The notes beneath the pieces are model-generated. The model ran no database searches. It saw only the letters and a program-made list of their open reading frames with translations, and was not told the DNA's origin. A stretch of 64,000 bases of DNA, taken from Areca catechu (taxonomy: Eukaryota > Streptophyta > Magnoliopsida > Arecales > Arecaceae). Of this stretch, positions 1 to 12,000 are shown in pieces. The DNA lies in contig CM038052.1 in assembly GCA_021397845.1 (NCBI GenBank), positions 173,216,183 to 173,280,182 of the forward strand, written 5' to 3'. Position numbers and translations under genes: made by a program. Every line of letters begins with the position of its first letter. Positions within the stretch are counted from its first letter, which is position 1.

Positions 1-2
1 AA

Positions 3-767
3 GTGTTGGTGATGCAAGATTCGTTTCTTGACGAGGCTCGCAGAAAATGGGAAGGGCTAGCCATCATCTTCCGAAGTCTCGGCCACAAGGTACCGGCGGC
101 TCAAGTGGGGAAGGAGATCCGGCTAAAGATGCAGTTGACCACCGAACCAGAGGTCTTCCCGGTGGGGGAGGACCACATCGTGGTGCGGGTGGGGTCGAAG
201 GAGGTTTGTGCTAGGGTTTTACAATATGGCCCGTGGTATGTTGGAGGCCAGTTGATGGCGCTGATGCCATGGCGTATTGATTTCCATCCAGGGAGAAGCC
301 CAATTAACACAACAGTGGTATGGTTGCAATTGCCGGACTTGCCTTTGGAGTACTGGGAGACTTCGGCGATCATGGCAGTGGCCGGAGAAGCAAGTACTCC
401 CCTATCGCTCGATAACTTTACAGACCTGAAGAGGAAAACTGGCTTCACAAGGGTGCATTTGGAGATTGATGCCACCAAGCCACTGCTCCCAGGGGTGTTG
501 ATTTAGGGGAGGGGCACCGCTTTCTGGCAGCAGTTCGTTTATGAAAACTTGCCATCGGTGTGCTTCCACTGCAGGAGAATGGGACACCTGCTTGAAGCCT
601 GCAAGTTCTGGGAGGAACACAAGAGGTCAGCTTCTCTGCCCTCTGGTCTGTGCCACGACAACCTAGTGGTGGAGCAGGAGGTCGCAGCCGAACTGGGTGG
701 TGACTCAAGTGTTCAGGGGCTCAACATTCATGGGAGGAGGAGAATCTCCCATTTGGACCTTGGCTAG
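3..767 (+). pseudogene. LINE ORF1, gag-like protein (DUF4283-type plus CCHC knuckle), nonsense-interrupted
   Basis: One frame runs from base 3 to the stop at 765-767, broken by an in-frame TAG at 504-506. The first part (about 167 aa) has the DUF4283 pattern of plant LINE ORF1 proteins, with the phrases PWYVGGQLMALMPWRIDF and VVWLQLPDLPLEYW. After the TAG the frame encodes a CX2CX4HX4C zinc knuckle (C-F-H-C ... G-H ... C) at 561-602. In the family this protein binds LINE RNA and forms the RNP. The start is upstream of the window. The TAG separates the nucleic-acid-binding knuckle from the N-terminal domain, so the product is probably non-functional. More open S/P-rich segments follow in another frame (847-1680), fitting a decayed, poorly conserved C-terminal tail. 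Confidence 0.85.
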
Positions 768-2182
768 TCACGGCGAGGGTGCGCCAACCTCGACCAGAGG
801 GCACAGCTAGAGGGCAGTAGTAACTTCAGACCGAGGTAAGGCCCCGGTGTCCTCGTCTGATCCATTGTCATCCTCCCCCACCCGGTCTTCTCCCACTCGC
901 CTTTCCTCTACCCCTAGTTTGCCACCTGACTCAGAGGGGTGGCAAAAGCCCTCTAAAGTTGCCCGAAGGAGATCGCCGGAAGCCTCCGCCTCTGACCTGT
1001 CCGAGGGTGGGGGTTCTCAGAAAGATTCGGGGAGCTTCTTTACAGTCTTGGCAGACAGCATGCAACTCATCCCGCTTGAGGAGGGCCACAAAGACCAATA
1101 GATGGTAGAAGTCGGCACTATCTCCCTCAAGCAAAGCAGGAGCCCATCCAGGTCTTCTTCTCCCTCCTCTCTCAAGTCTTCCTTGGCACTGGCGGACCAG
1201 GTTAGCATCCTTACTCCTACTGTGTATGTGAATGAGGGGGGGAAACTGGGAGGCCAAGGTGGTATGTCTATTCTTGCACCAATGGGGTCCCCTGACGGAA
1301 GGAAGAGGGAGGTCAAAAAGGAATGGCGGAGGGTGGAGGGGAAACTGGGGGTGGAGAGGGAGGTGATTGTGCACATTACCGAGGGCTCTGCGCTCTTTGA
1401 GGGGGGTACTTTGCAGGTGAACCCTTCTGGGCTCCTGTCTATCTCGGAATCTGTATGTGTGGATGAGGGGAAGGGGGCCATGGCAGTTGTCCCGCAGACT
1501 CTCATGGGGACAGGGTATTTACGGGAAGTAGGGGAGGAAGGGGGTAACCGACAGTTGGCTGGCTTTGTGCCCCCTGGGGTTATGTTGGGAACAGGGGAAG
1601 AACCTGCCATCCCTAGGGGTACAGGGGAACTTGCTGCTAAGGGGGGTGGGGAAAGGGTGGGTTCTTTTCCTACTTTGTAGGGCTCTGACTCCCACAGGAG
1701 ATCCGGGAAGGAGGATGGACTGTCGGCTGGTTCAGGGAAGCAAGTGGCCTTGTCGAAGGGGTCTTCTGTAGGGTCTACCCAACTAGGTAGAGGTGTCTGG
1801 AGGGGAGAACTGAAACCAGATGGGTGATGGGGGGAGCTAAGAAATTTGGAGGGGAGGTGGGGGGACCCTGGAAGACTAAGGTTCAGTCCACAGGGAGTGT
1901 TGCTGTCTCAGGAAAGGGTACCGTAGTCCCCAAGCCTTCGGAACCTAACAAATCCAAGGGCCTTGTTGGATTGGGTGACAGTTCTCTGAAGGATCATACT
2001 CAGCTTTGTGACAGGTAAAAAATGCTCTTGCCTCGGTGGGGGCTATCTCAGGAAGGAAGGGTCACATCAATGAAGTTGGGAAAAAAGTGGAAAAGACTCC
2101 TGGGAGCACGAAATCCTCGATTGTTGTGCAAAGGAATGAGGCCAGACAGGGGTCCGATCCTCATGCTTGACTTTTTATTATT

Positions 2183-5100
2183 ATGAATATTTTTGTATGG
2201 AATGTAAGGGGGGTTAAAAAACCCTCATTTCTATCTACTTATCATAGGCATCTTCAGTTGTACAATCCTCAGATCTGTGTGTTGCTGGAGACTAGGATTA
2301 CTGGTCCAAGTCTCGATGGCCTCAGGCGTCGTTTCCCCAGGGATTGGGGTTTTTTCTCTGTGCCTTCTCAGGGGCTTGCTAGTGGTATTATTGTCAGTTG
2401 GGACAAGGCTTCGGTCAAGGTCGATATTTTCCATCGCTCTACTCAACTTGTAGCTATGTTGTTTCTGAGCTTGACCGGCCCTCTTGGCTCCTCTATGGCG
2501 TCTATGTAGGTACGTCGTACAGAGAGAGAAGGACGGTCTGAGAGGAAGCATCACTATTGATTGAACAGGGGATTTCGATGATGGTAGCCGGGGACTTCAA
2601 CTCTTATTGATAGACCGGAGGACAAGCGGGGAGGTAAACCCTTCACCCAGGATGTGGGCACTAGGGAGCTTTCCAATTTCATCCAGGATAATGGTCTGAT
2701 GGACTTAGGGTTCCTGGGTCCTCGCTATATCTAGTATAATAACTGCTCTGGTCAGGCTAGAGTGTGGGAGAGATTGGACAGATACTATGCTACTCCCTCT
2801 TGGATCTCCCTCTATCCTGAGCACAAGGTTCGCCATCTTAGTCGAATAGCTTCGGATCATGCTCCTATTTTACTATCATTGAATACCTCTCCTAGAAGAT
2901 CGGTGCCTTTTAGATTCGAGAAGTTTTGGCTCTCCTATCCTAAGACGAAAGATATTGCTAAAGAGGTTTGGGGAATGCCTGTTCGGGGTGATACAGCCTA
3001 TAGGATCACCAGGAGACTGGATCTTCTCAAGAGATGGCTGATCAGGTGAAACAGGGTGGAGGTCGGCAATCTTATGAGCCATATCAAAAAGGTAGAAGCT
3101 TCCATTCTTTCTTTGCAGACCAAGGAGGATATTGATGGCTTATTGTCTGATGCAAACTTGGAAGCACTGCAGGGTCTCCTAGCTCGTCATCATTCTCTAT
3201 TACAAAATCAGGAGGTGCTTGGAGACAAAAATCCAGGGTTCAATAACTGCGGGAGGGGGACAGGAACACCCACTATTTCCATAATGCCACAATTATCAGG
3301 AGATATACTAATTGGATCCGGGCTTTTTACTCGTAGCAGACAGGGTGGACGGAGGATGAAGCTGATACTAGAAGAGAATTTCTAAATTACTTCGTCACCA
3401 GGTGGACTGTTTCTTCTACCATCTCCTCTTTTACTTCTTCCTTTCCTCCTCGGACTTCAGTTTCTGCTATCCATAATTCTTTACTTCTGACTCAGGTACT
3501 TGAGGCGGAAGTAAAATCGATGCTCTGGTCCCTTGCGAAGGATAAAGCTCTTGATCCTGACAGCTTTCCTCCTTTTTTCTTTCGGGCCTTTGGGACATTA
3601 TTCGGACCGATATGGTTGCTGCTATTCAGCTTTTCTTTAACACGGCTATTATGCCTTCTAACTAGAAGCAAACTTATATCGCCCTTATTCCCAAGTGTGC
3701 TGATCCAACCCAGCCACTTCACTTTCTGCCGATCAGCCTCTGTAACACTCTATATAAAGTTTGCACCAAATTGTTGGCGAACAGGATGAAAATTATTCTT
3801 TCTCAGCTGATTAGTCCGGAGCAGGGTGCTTTTATTGGGGGTCGCAGTATATTGGACAATATTCTTATTGCTCATGAATTTATGCATGATCTCCACCGAG
3901 CATCTCGGCGACACTGTCTCATGGCTATCAAGCTGGATATGCAAAGGGCTTACGATTGTGTTGAATGGTCCTTCCTCTACAAAGCTTTGGAAGACCTTGG
4001 TTTTCACCATATGTGGATATCTAAAATCATGGCTTGCATCACTACACCATCTTTTTCTATTCTGCTCAATGGTTTTCCTTTGGATTTCTTTCAATCCACT
4101 CATGGCCTACGGCAAGGTTATCCCTTATCCCTATATTTATTTATCATTTGTGCTGACTACCTTTCCAGATCACTCTCGGAAGCTGTACGGGCATCGGATA
4201 TCTATCCTTATACCCCAGTTCCAGGTGCTCCTCCTATCTCGCACCTCCTATTTGCGGATGATTGTTTACTTCTTGGTTGGGCATCCCTCTCTAATACCAG
4301 GGGATTCTGGAGAGTTATCGAACACTCTACTATGCTTCTGGCCAGAGGGTGAACTTCAACAAATCTGGAGTTCATTTTAGTCCAAAAATGCCTTCTATTC
4401 TCCGTGGTAGGATCCTTCACATGCTGGGTATTCAGGAGCGCCAAAGCCCCCTCCATTATCTCGGTATTCCCATATCTGGAGCCAGGCTCTCCAGAAATGA
4501 GTGTGCTCTGTTACTGGCATTGGTGACGGATACGATTGCTGGCTGGCAGGCTTGATCTCTATCGGTAATGGGCAGGCTTACTCTCATTTGTTCGGTTCTT
4601 GCCTCTCTACCTATTTATATACTATCCAACGCCTTCATCCCCAAGGGTGTGATTAGCAAGATTGACCAGATGATTCGTTCTTTTCTATGAGATTCATCTT
4701 CGGCCCGCAGGAGAGTTCATCTGATGAGATGGGAGATTGTCTGCCGCCCGATGCAGATTGGTGATTTGGGTGTTCCCTCACTCATTGATAGGCGAGAGGC
4801 TTTGCTATCTAGACATGCGGCCAGGTTTTTCTTATGCCCGGATAGTATGTGGTCTTCTTTTATGAGGGCCAAATATGGTGATATCCCGATGGATCCCGGG
4901 GACCTCCCTCCTCCTCCCAGGAAGTCTTCGGTTATTTGGCGGGAGATGCTTGCTAGGGCACCGCTTATTACCCCTCATCTTTCCTGGGTCATTGGAGATG
5001 GTCGATCGATCAGAGTCTTGCATGATCCATGGATATCGGATATTCCTTTGATTCGGTGACCCACTTTCATTTCGGTTCTTATGCCTCCCACTATCACTAT

Positions 5101-6290
5101 TGCTCGGCTTCTTCAGCCGGGACAGACCACCTGGGACCGGGATGCTGTTCTATCTATATTTGGGAATATACTCGAATTCAGGATTCTTTCCATCGCCCTT
5201 CCTGTCCACTCGTGCTCGGACACCAGGGTATGGCATCATACCACATCTTCCCATGTCCCGATCGCGGACCTGATTGGACATCCCTCCTCAGAGGCTGATA
5301 TGTCTCGGAACTATCAGTGGATCTGGACTTTACCAGTCCATCCCATGGTTTCTCTATTCATTTGGAAACTCGCTTGGCACAGGCTCCCTACTCGCGAGTT
5401 ACTGATATCTAGAGGCATTCACATGATCTTTGACTGCCCTTTTTGTCTGACTCCGGGGGAGTCGCAGCTGCATGCTATATTTCAGTGTAGTCGGGCTATC
5501 ATGATTTGGAGATTGGCTGGGTTCTTCGACTTATCTTCCCAGGCGGATCATGTTCTTGACTCCTTCTATACTCTTCTCACGCGGTCATCAACTATCCAGA
5601 CTTCCTTTATAGCTTACCTGGCTTATCACATATGGATATCCAGGAATGAGCGTATCTTCGCATCCATGAGGAGCTCTCCCAGGATGGTGGTGGAGAGAGC
5701 CAGGAGTGCTGTCGTGGAGTTTTGGAGGACGACGGTGACATCTTCGGAGACCTGGGATTCTCCTTTCGCTCATAGAGCGTCCCGTAGGGAACCCTCTCCT
5801 CCATCTTTTGTCATCGTTAGCTTCAATGGGAGCCTTCACTGCAGGTTGGATGGGGCGGGTTTTGTTGTTCGGGACTCCCGCTTTGGATTCCTGGCTGCTG
5901 GTGGAGTACCCCTTCTGGACTCTTCGGTTCCTGCTGCTGAGTTATATGCAGCTTGGGCTAGGATAGGTATGCCTGGCAGGTTCTTCACCTTAATCGTTTG
6001 ATCATTGAGGGCGATTCTGCCACGGGTATATCCTGGATCTCGCACTCCTCGACTGACTCGGTTGCTCACTCCATTGTCCGAGACATCAGGCTTCTGCTAC
6101 AAGGTTGCTCTTATGTATTTATTAGGTATATTTATAGGGAGGCCAACTCAGCTGCTGACTGGGTGGCATCCTTTGTTGCTCAGCATTCGGGTTTTATTTT
6201 TTGGTCGAACTGGCATGCCCCTGTACATTTTAGGGATCTCATTTTGACAGACTTTTTAAGTTGTATTCAACCTCCCGTATGGTGCAATGA
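2183..6290 (+). pseudogene. LINE ORF2: endonuclease, reverse transcriptase, RNase H remnants
   Basis: ORF2 starts at ATG 2183 with the L1 endonuclease signature (NVRGV, then LLETRI with the catalytic Glu). It stops at 2507-2509. The endonuclease end reappears at 2762 in another frame (SDHAPILLSL). RT sequence follows from about 3520. The best-preserved block is 3771-4352, with GAFIGGRSILDNILIAHE, the catalytic Asp in KLDMQRAYD, and the FADD box at 4251-4262. A cysteine/histidine zf-RVT-like segment (CPFC ... H ... C) lies near 5430-5500. A degenerate RNase H domain with FNGSLHC and GFLAAGG spans about 5810-6200. At least six frame changes or stops separate these blocks. The protein would nick target DNA and prime reverse transcription in cis; this copy cannot. 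Confidence 0.9.
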
Positions 6291-6293
6291 ATA

Positions 6294-6294
<1 letters not shown>

Positions 6295-6332
<38 letters not shown>
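6295..6332 (+). repeat. LINE poly(A) tail, A38
   Basis: An uninterrupted run of 38 A ends the LINE. Long pure A runs decay quickly, so an intact one points to a fairly recent insertion although the ORFs are badly damaged. The host sequence that follows begins GGAGGGAATAATG. Confidence 0.97.
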
Positions 6333-6334
<2 letters not shown>

Positions 6335-6595
6335 AGGGAATAATGAATAAAATGAAAATAATTGTTCACCTTTCCGGACACGTTTCCCGTTTCTCGTCCA
6401 TTCTTTTTGCTTCCGGCGGCACCGCGGCCCGTTATCTCCCAAACTAGACGTAGCTCTCGCTACCTTCGTCTTTCTCTCGCTCCCAAACTAGACGTAGCTC
6501 TCGCTACCTTCGTCTTTCTCTCGCCTCGATTCCACTTGCGGCGGTCTTCGTTTCCAATTTCTCGCCACCGCCACCGGATCTCGATATCTCGTCAG
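6333..6595 (+). promoter_or_regulatory. Putative promoter and noncoding first exon of the PPR gene
   Basis: The stretch after the LINE tail turns C/T-rich from about 6370, as plant 5' leaders often do. It ends at a good donor site, GTCAG|GTATCC, placing the first exon end at 6595. It contains a perfect 44-bp tandem duplication (6437-6480 and 6481-6524). The transcription start cannot be fixed from sequence. If this is the first exon, the core promoter must overlap or closely abut the LINE 3' end. The 2.5-kb gap to the coding start at 9066 suggests a leader intron. No obvious TATA box was found in the short non-LINE part. Confidence 0.5.
6437..6524 (+). repeat. Perfect 44-bp tandem duplication in the PPR gene leader
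   Basis: Two identical 44-bp units beginning TCCCAAACTAGACGTAGC lie head to tail at 6437-6480 and 6481-6524. They sit inside the proposed noncoding first exon and add a second copy of a CT-rich block. Confidence 0.95.
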
Positions 6596-9064
6596 GTATC
6601 CCCTTCCCCCAAAACTTTCTAACCCTTGCGACTTCGCTCTCTCCCTACCTCTCTCTTTTCGTTATCTATCCCCCTCTCTTACTTTCCGAACTGAACCCCT
6701 TGGAGTGATTAATCTCCGAAAATGACCGCATGATCGTTCTTCCATCGTTGATTCATTTCATGTATGAATTTGGTTGCTTTTTTCTGGAGATATAATTTTT
6801 TTAATTTTTAACCTTGTTGTACGATGATGTCATCGAAATCACCATTGTTGAAGAAATACTTTTCTAAGTTCTAGGTTTTTATGACTGCCCACTTGAAATC
6901 CCAGTGAAAGATTTCTTTTTTGGCAACCACGATTTGCTTTTTTTGAAGCAAAAAAGTTCATTTTTATGTTCGTGCTCAATGATGTCATAAAAATTAAATA
7001 TATACGAGGAATGCTTTTCTGAAGTATCCTTTTTGTTCACCTCTTTCGTAGAATTTTCTTTAAAAGATTCCTTTTTTGGTTATTATAGTTGTTGTGTGTT
7101 TGGGATTACCTGGGACTGGCTGCGATTTCATAAATTTTAGAGTTTAACTAAAAGTACGTGGCAAGCTTGAGTAGTTTGAGCTGGTTGTCTAATTTCTGTG
7201 AATTTTTTCAGTTTGCATAATTTCTCTTAATGATCTCTTGTTGGAGAAAATATCATGGAGGTTTATATATAGTGGGGTTGTGAATTGGCTGATATTTTTC
7301 AGGAAGAAAGGAGTGAGGAAGTTTCTTAAATCTCAGTTCGTCATATGTTAGCTATTTGACATGATAGCGTTGCAAGAGAGGCTGTTTTCATTGTTGATAT
7401 GTGATTTCTCTCGGGATGGTGTAGTGTTGGATTAGGTAGGTAGCCCTGTAATTGGTGATATTTCATGTTGCAGGAGCTTGCCAGATCACTTTTTTCTTTT
7501 TTTTTTAAAGAAGACCAGTAATTAGAATAATGTGGTATGATAAGTTGCCTATCTTTTTGCACTTTAAAATGATTTAGTTTTGCCTATCTTTTTGCACTTT
7601 AAAATGATTTAGTGTTATGTAACATGGATTGAGAAGGTGATATCCCTTGGCTTTAGAAGAGGGAATACCTTTCTTGGTTGTCCATGGATAAGGCTGTATT
7701 AACCATCAAGTTTGCGCTTAGCTAACTACAATATTTGAATACCCAACCTAATACTGTGAGACAGATCCCAATTCTTGATCTATCAGCACTCTAGGTTTAC
7801 TGTTGTGGAGGCGAATCATCATCAATTAGTATTATTTGGGTGAGGACTGAGGAGATAGAAGTGAGGAAATCCTTCAATAAATTCTATATTAACTATTTGA
7901 CAGGATTGCCAGGATGTCAAGCTTCTATCAGTTCTGGGAATCATTTGAATTTGGAATGGTGGATATGAGTTTTTCAAGTCAAGGTTATAGTGTTGCAGGT
8001 CTTTAGTAGTTCATATTGAAATTAAAAAACAAATAGAAGCTCAGGTTTTGGATGATTGTAGTGTTCTGAGTTATCAACCTATGTGTACATATTTTTACTT
8101 TTTTTCAAGCAAATTCCAATGCTGCAGGTTGGAGTTAATTCATATTCTGAAACAAGGATCAAGAAGGTGATGTTTCTGCCTGATTTTAAAGCAAGGACTC
8201 AAGTATTATGTGCTGGTGGTGTGCTGGCATGGTACATATTATGCTTGGTCATTCTGTTCCAGTTATTTGCATGCTTGGCACACACCAGCATGACAGCATG
8301 CCATGTACTGATGCCAGTAGCTAGCCTGTGCCATGTGCTGGTAAGGCACTGGGATTTTACATATCACACCATGTTGTACTGTGCTGATGAGCTCTTAACT
8401 CCATGTTTCAGAGAAGAATGAGTCAGCTGCGGTTTTTGTTTTATTTTTTTATTTTTACAAGCCATTCATGGGCAAGGCTGATACTTGCCTGGCTCTGGGC
8501 TTGATTAACTAAAAACTTTTGAACAGGATTGACCTTTGTGGCAACACAAATAGTGCAATGTTCACAAAAACACCCATCAGGAGGCGGAATAAAAGCAATT
8601 GATAAAGTAGGGTCCCCCTTTTGATGAGGGAATATGTGTCCTTATTTTGGGTTCTTTTCTTTGAAACTGAGGATTTCCATTTGACAAGTAAGCTATATAA
8701 CTAATTGTTTTCTGAGAAATCCTTACGGATGATGACTTGCAAAAGTGGCTACAAATTTCCCTCAAAAATTCCCTTTTGACTACTGGTGGAAGAGATTGTT
8801 TCTGGAATAGAAAACCTGATTTTGAAGGCACTTTAGTCTTGGCTGTAATGTGTCTATTATGCTAAATTAATTTGTACAAAATCTATGTATAGATTAGTCA
8901 GACACTCTGAGCTTCTTTTTGTGATTACTTTTCCGAATGAATACTAGTGCTTCATTTTCACATTGTTGGCTTCCAGTAATAGTTTATTTTTAGATCTTTT
9001 TGGTGCTGTCATGACAATTTGATGAGTTACAGTAATCTGAATTTTCACCTGTATAGATTAACAG
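6596..9064 (+). other. Proposed leader intron of the PPR gene (no coding signal)
   Basis: T-rich, low-GC sequence between the donor at 6596 (GTATCC) and the acceptor ending at 9064 (ATTAACAG). I see no credible coding exon. A 35-bp tandem duplication (7546-7580 and 7581-7614, starting TGCCTATCTTTTTGCAC) is present. Around 8210-8345 the motif TGTGCTGG/CCAGCATG recurs in both orientations and could fold. The short ORFs here lack homology signals. Confidence 0.55.
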
Positions 9065-9065
9065 G

Positions 9066-12000
9066 ATGCTCAGTCTGAGATATTCTCCATCACTTATGGC
9101 AGGAAGATTGGAATTGAGCAATGTTTCTCGAAAGCCAAATGGTATAGTGGTGAGCTTCATTTTGTAGATTGCTGATATATAAGTTTCTAAAAATTGGTAA
9201 TCATGTTTGGAGTAGGATCAAAGAGAATTCTGTGTTTAATCCATATTCCAACTATGTAAATATAATTGCATCCATGCTGTAGCATATTTACTAATATTAC
9301 TTCATGAAGTCTAACGTTTTTTTATTCCTGGGAACAAACTTTTAATGGTGTATAACCGAAAATATGTATAGTTTTTTTACCATTATTATTTCCTTATTTC
9401 TTATACATGAATGTATCTGAATCCATCGTTGTCTAGAATATGTAGAATCATTAAACTATTTGATGCAGAGATCTTATAATGGTTTTTGATCTTAACATTG
9501 GATTTGATGTTTATCTTCATTAGGTTCCACTAAGAATACTCAGAATGTGCACAAGAAAAGTTGGTATGAAAGAATACTTTTGCTAATTTTTATCTCATAT
9601 TGTTTCTTTTGCTCTGTAACATTTGACAGGTTTGTGGTGCAAGGGGCCCAAGACCCAGATTTCCTCGTGTATGGAAATCCCGAAAGAGAATCGGGACTAT
9701 TTCCAAGTCACAAAAGCTTGTTGAATGTGTAAGATCCTTATGCATTGTAATATTGGAATATATATTATATGAACATTCACTATGGTCCCTCCAATATGCT
9801 CTGTGCCAAATCTTATCAGGGCAAAATCATTGATGAGCCTTCAAATTGGAGATCTTCTCCTTTAATTATGATCTATAGCATTAAGCATTAAGAATGCCTA
9901 AACCTAAATATTCATATCCCACATATTTTTACCTGCATGACAAGTTTACATGGAATGAACATCACAGACAAGGAAAGTCTAATAAAATACATGGTCCGCC
10001 ATATGAATTGAGAATACATACCGTTGATAATGACTAGTACATCTGTATTTTAACATAGAAACCAAAATTTAGTGGTCTGTGTTCTTCTTGACGATAAATA
10101 AATTAAAACATATTGTTGTCCATCTTGTGACTACCCAATGCTTAAGAAATCTCCAAAAGATTTAATTTCCATCTTCAGACATAGATCATAAGCATATATT
10201 GAATTCTGAATTAATATGGTTCATCATGTATTTTTCATTGATATCTTCTTAGCTCAAACTTGTGAGCGGAACTAGGTTGCTAGCTGTTTTATCAAAGCAG
10301 ACATGCTTTTCTTTGAATAACTTATGCATTGGCATGTTAGAAACATAGATGGCCTAAACACTATTATGAACATCCTAGTGATGAGAATACTGGAGTTGAT
10401 ACATGACAGAACTAATGTTATATGTTCAGCAATGCGAGCTTTTAAGTTGCGTCAATAAAGTGGTGAAGAGTGGAGTGCCATGATATTAGCACGTTCAACG
10501 AGGACCAGTAAATACGTAGTAAGGACATGCTTGGATTTGCATGAAAGGCTTAGAACAAAGTAAGGAAAAACTAGTGGAAAAGTGATTTGATAAAGCTCGC
10601 CTATAGAAGCTAGTGGCACTTGGATGTAGTGATTTGATAAAGCTGGTCATGACTGGGTAAGGTGCGCCTTGGTGGTTTTGCATAGGGTTACGCCGTTGTG
10701 GTTATGCAATTCCATTTAAGATGATAACTTGGTATATGTGCTAAATAGTCAAGAAAGACTCGCAATGCTGAGACTTCATGGATGGAATAAGGTTTCTTGG
10801 CATTGATATGATGATGTTAGAAAACATAAATTAATGGATGGCCTATACAAGGGGAAGGTGGGACAAGGCGATACCTAAGACAATGCTAGTAGACACATTT
10901 TTTTAGGAAACAAGTTGATCATGAAGTGAAAACCCCACAATGCTCAGTTTGGAACTTGATGCAAAACACAAAAATTGAGCATGTACTTTCTACTGATAAT
11001 GCTAAGAAGTCACTTTTTTCACCCTGCATTGCCATTGTATGTGCATAACAGTATTAAAAATACTCAGCTTTTGTCTTTGTTAAATTCCTAAAAATAATGT
11101 TTTTATTCTCTTTCAGGTGAAGGGGTTATCAAATGTGAAGGAGGAAGTTTATGGAGCTCTTGATTCATTTATTGCCTGGGACTTAGAGTTTCCTCTGATC
11201 ATGGTGAAGAAGGCATTGAAGACACTTGAGATTGAAAAAGAGTGGAAGAGAATAATTCAGGTGCTACAAAATCATTTCAGTAGACAAGCTCTTATTGAGC
11301 TAGGCTAGCTAGTTATTTTGTTATTTTTTCTTTGCTTTTTGTCTTTATAATTTTTCCCATATTCACTTATGCATGAATTTGGGGCTGCAGGTGATTAAGT
11401 GGATGTTCAGCAAAGGTCAAGGAAAGACTATGGGAAGCTATTACACTTTGTTAAATGCTTTAGCTGAGGATGGACGATTGGAAGAGGCTGAAGAACTTTA
11501 TATGAAGATATTTTCCCAATATCTGGAAAGCTTACCTCGTGTTTTCTTTATGAAAATGATCACGTTGTACTACAATAAGGGCATGCATGAAAAGATGTTT
11601 GAGGTAACACCGTGATCCCTTGCTGTTAGTTTGTCATCCTTGTCATCCCAAGTGTGCATGTTTGCATGTGTTATTATTCTGCATCTGAATGTCCATCATG
11701 ATGAGTGCTTATTCTAACCTGCACTACAGTGGATGTTTGGGCTGCACAATTTGTTTCTGCGAATGCAAAAGCTAGCATGCAATTGGAATTATAAACATTA
11801 TTTTGCATGCACGTAAACTTCTAAACATTGTTCACATTTTTGCATAGAACACATCAATACATCTTTTTAAGTATACAATTTATACATTTATATTGAATAG
11901 GAAACATTTATATATTTCTTAGTCATATCTTTTTTCTTTAACATCTAACCTTCTCATCAATTTGACATGTTGGTCGTCAACCACTTCTCTAGTCCTCTAG

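Larger units (their letters stand above)
1..6332 (+). mobile_element. L1-type non-LTR retrotransposon (LINE), 5' end outside window
   Basis: The first 6.3 kb is a plant L1-clade LINE read on the + strand. In order it holds a gag-like ORF1 with a zinc knuckle (3-767), a low-complexity S/P/G-rich linker (about 840-2180), and ORF2 with an endonuclease from 2183, a reverse transcriptase around 3500-4560, a zf-RVT-like region around 5330-5530 and an RNase H remnant around 5800-6200. It ends in a run of 38 A (6295-6332). Both ORFs carry stops and frameshifts, so this copy cannot supply its own proteins. The 5' end lies before base 1, so target-site duplications cannot be checked. The sequence after the tail (from 6333) is unique and leads into a host gene. 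Confidence 0.93.

Noticed and set aside
9524..9562. Possible extra exon in the PPR gene
   Set aside because: It has AG and GT borders, but joining it shifts the frame before the conserved GPRPRFPRVWK block, whereas direct joining of 9149 to 9630 gives the conserved IVVCGARGPRPR phrase.
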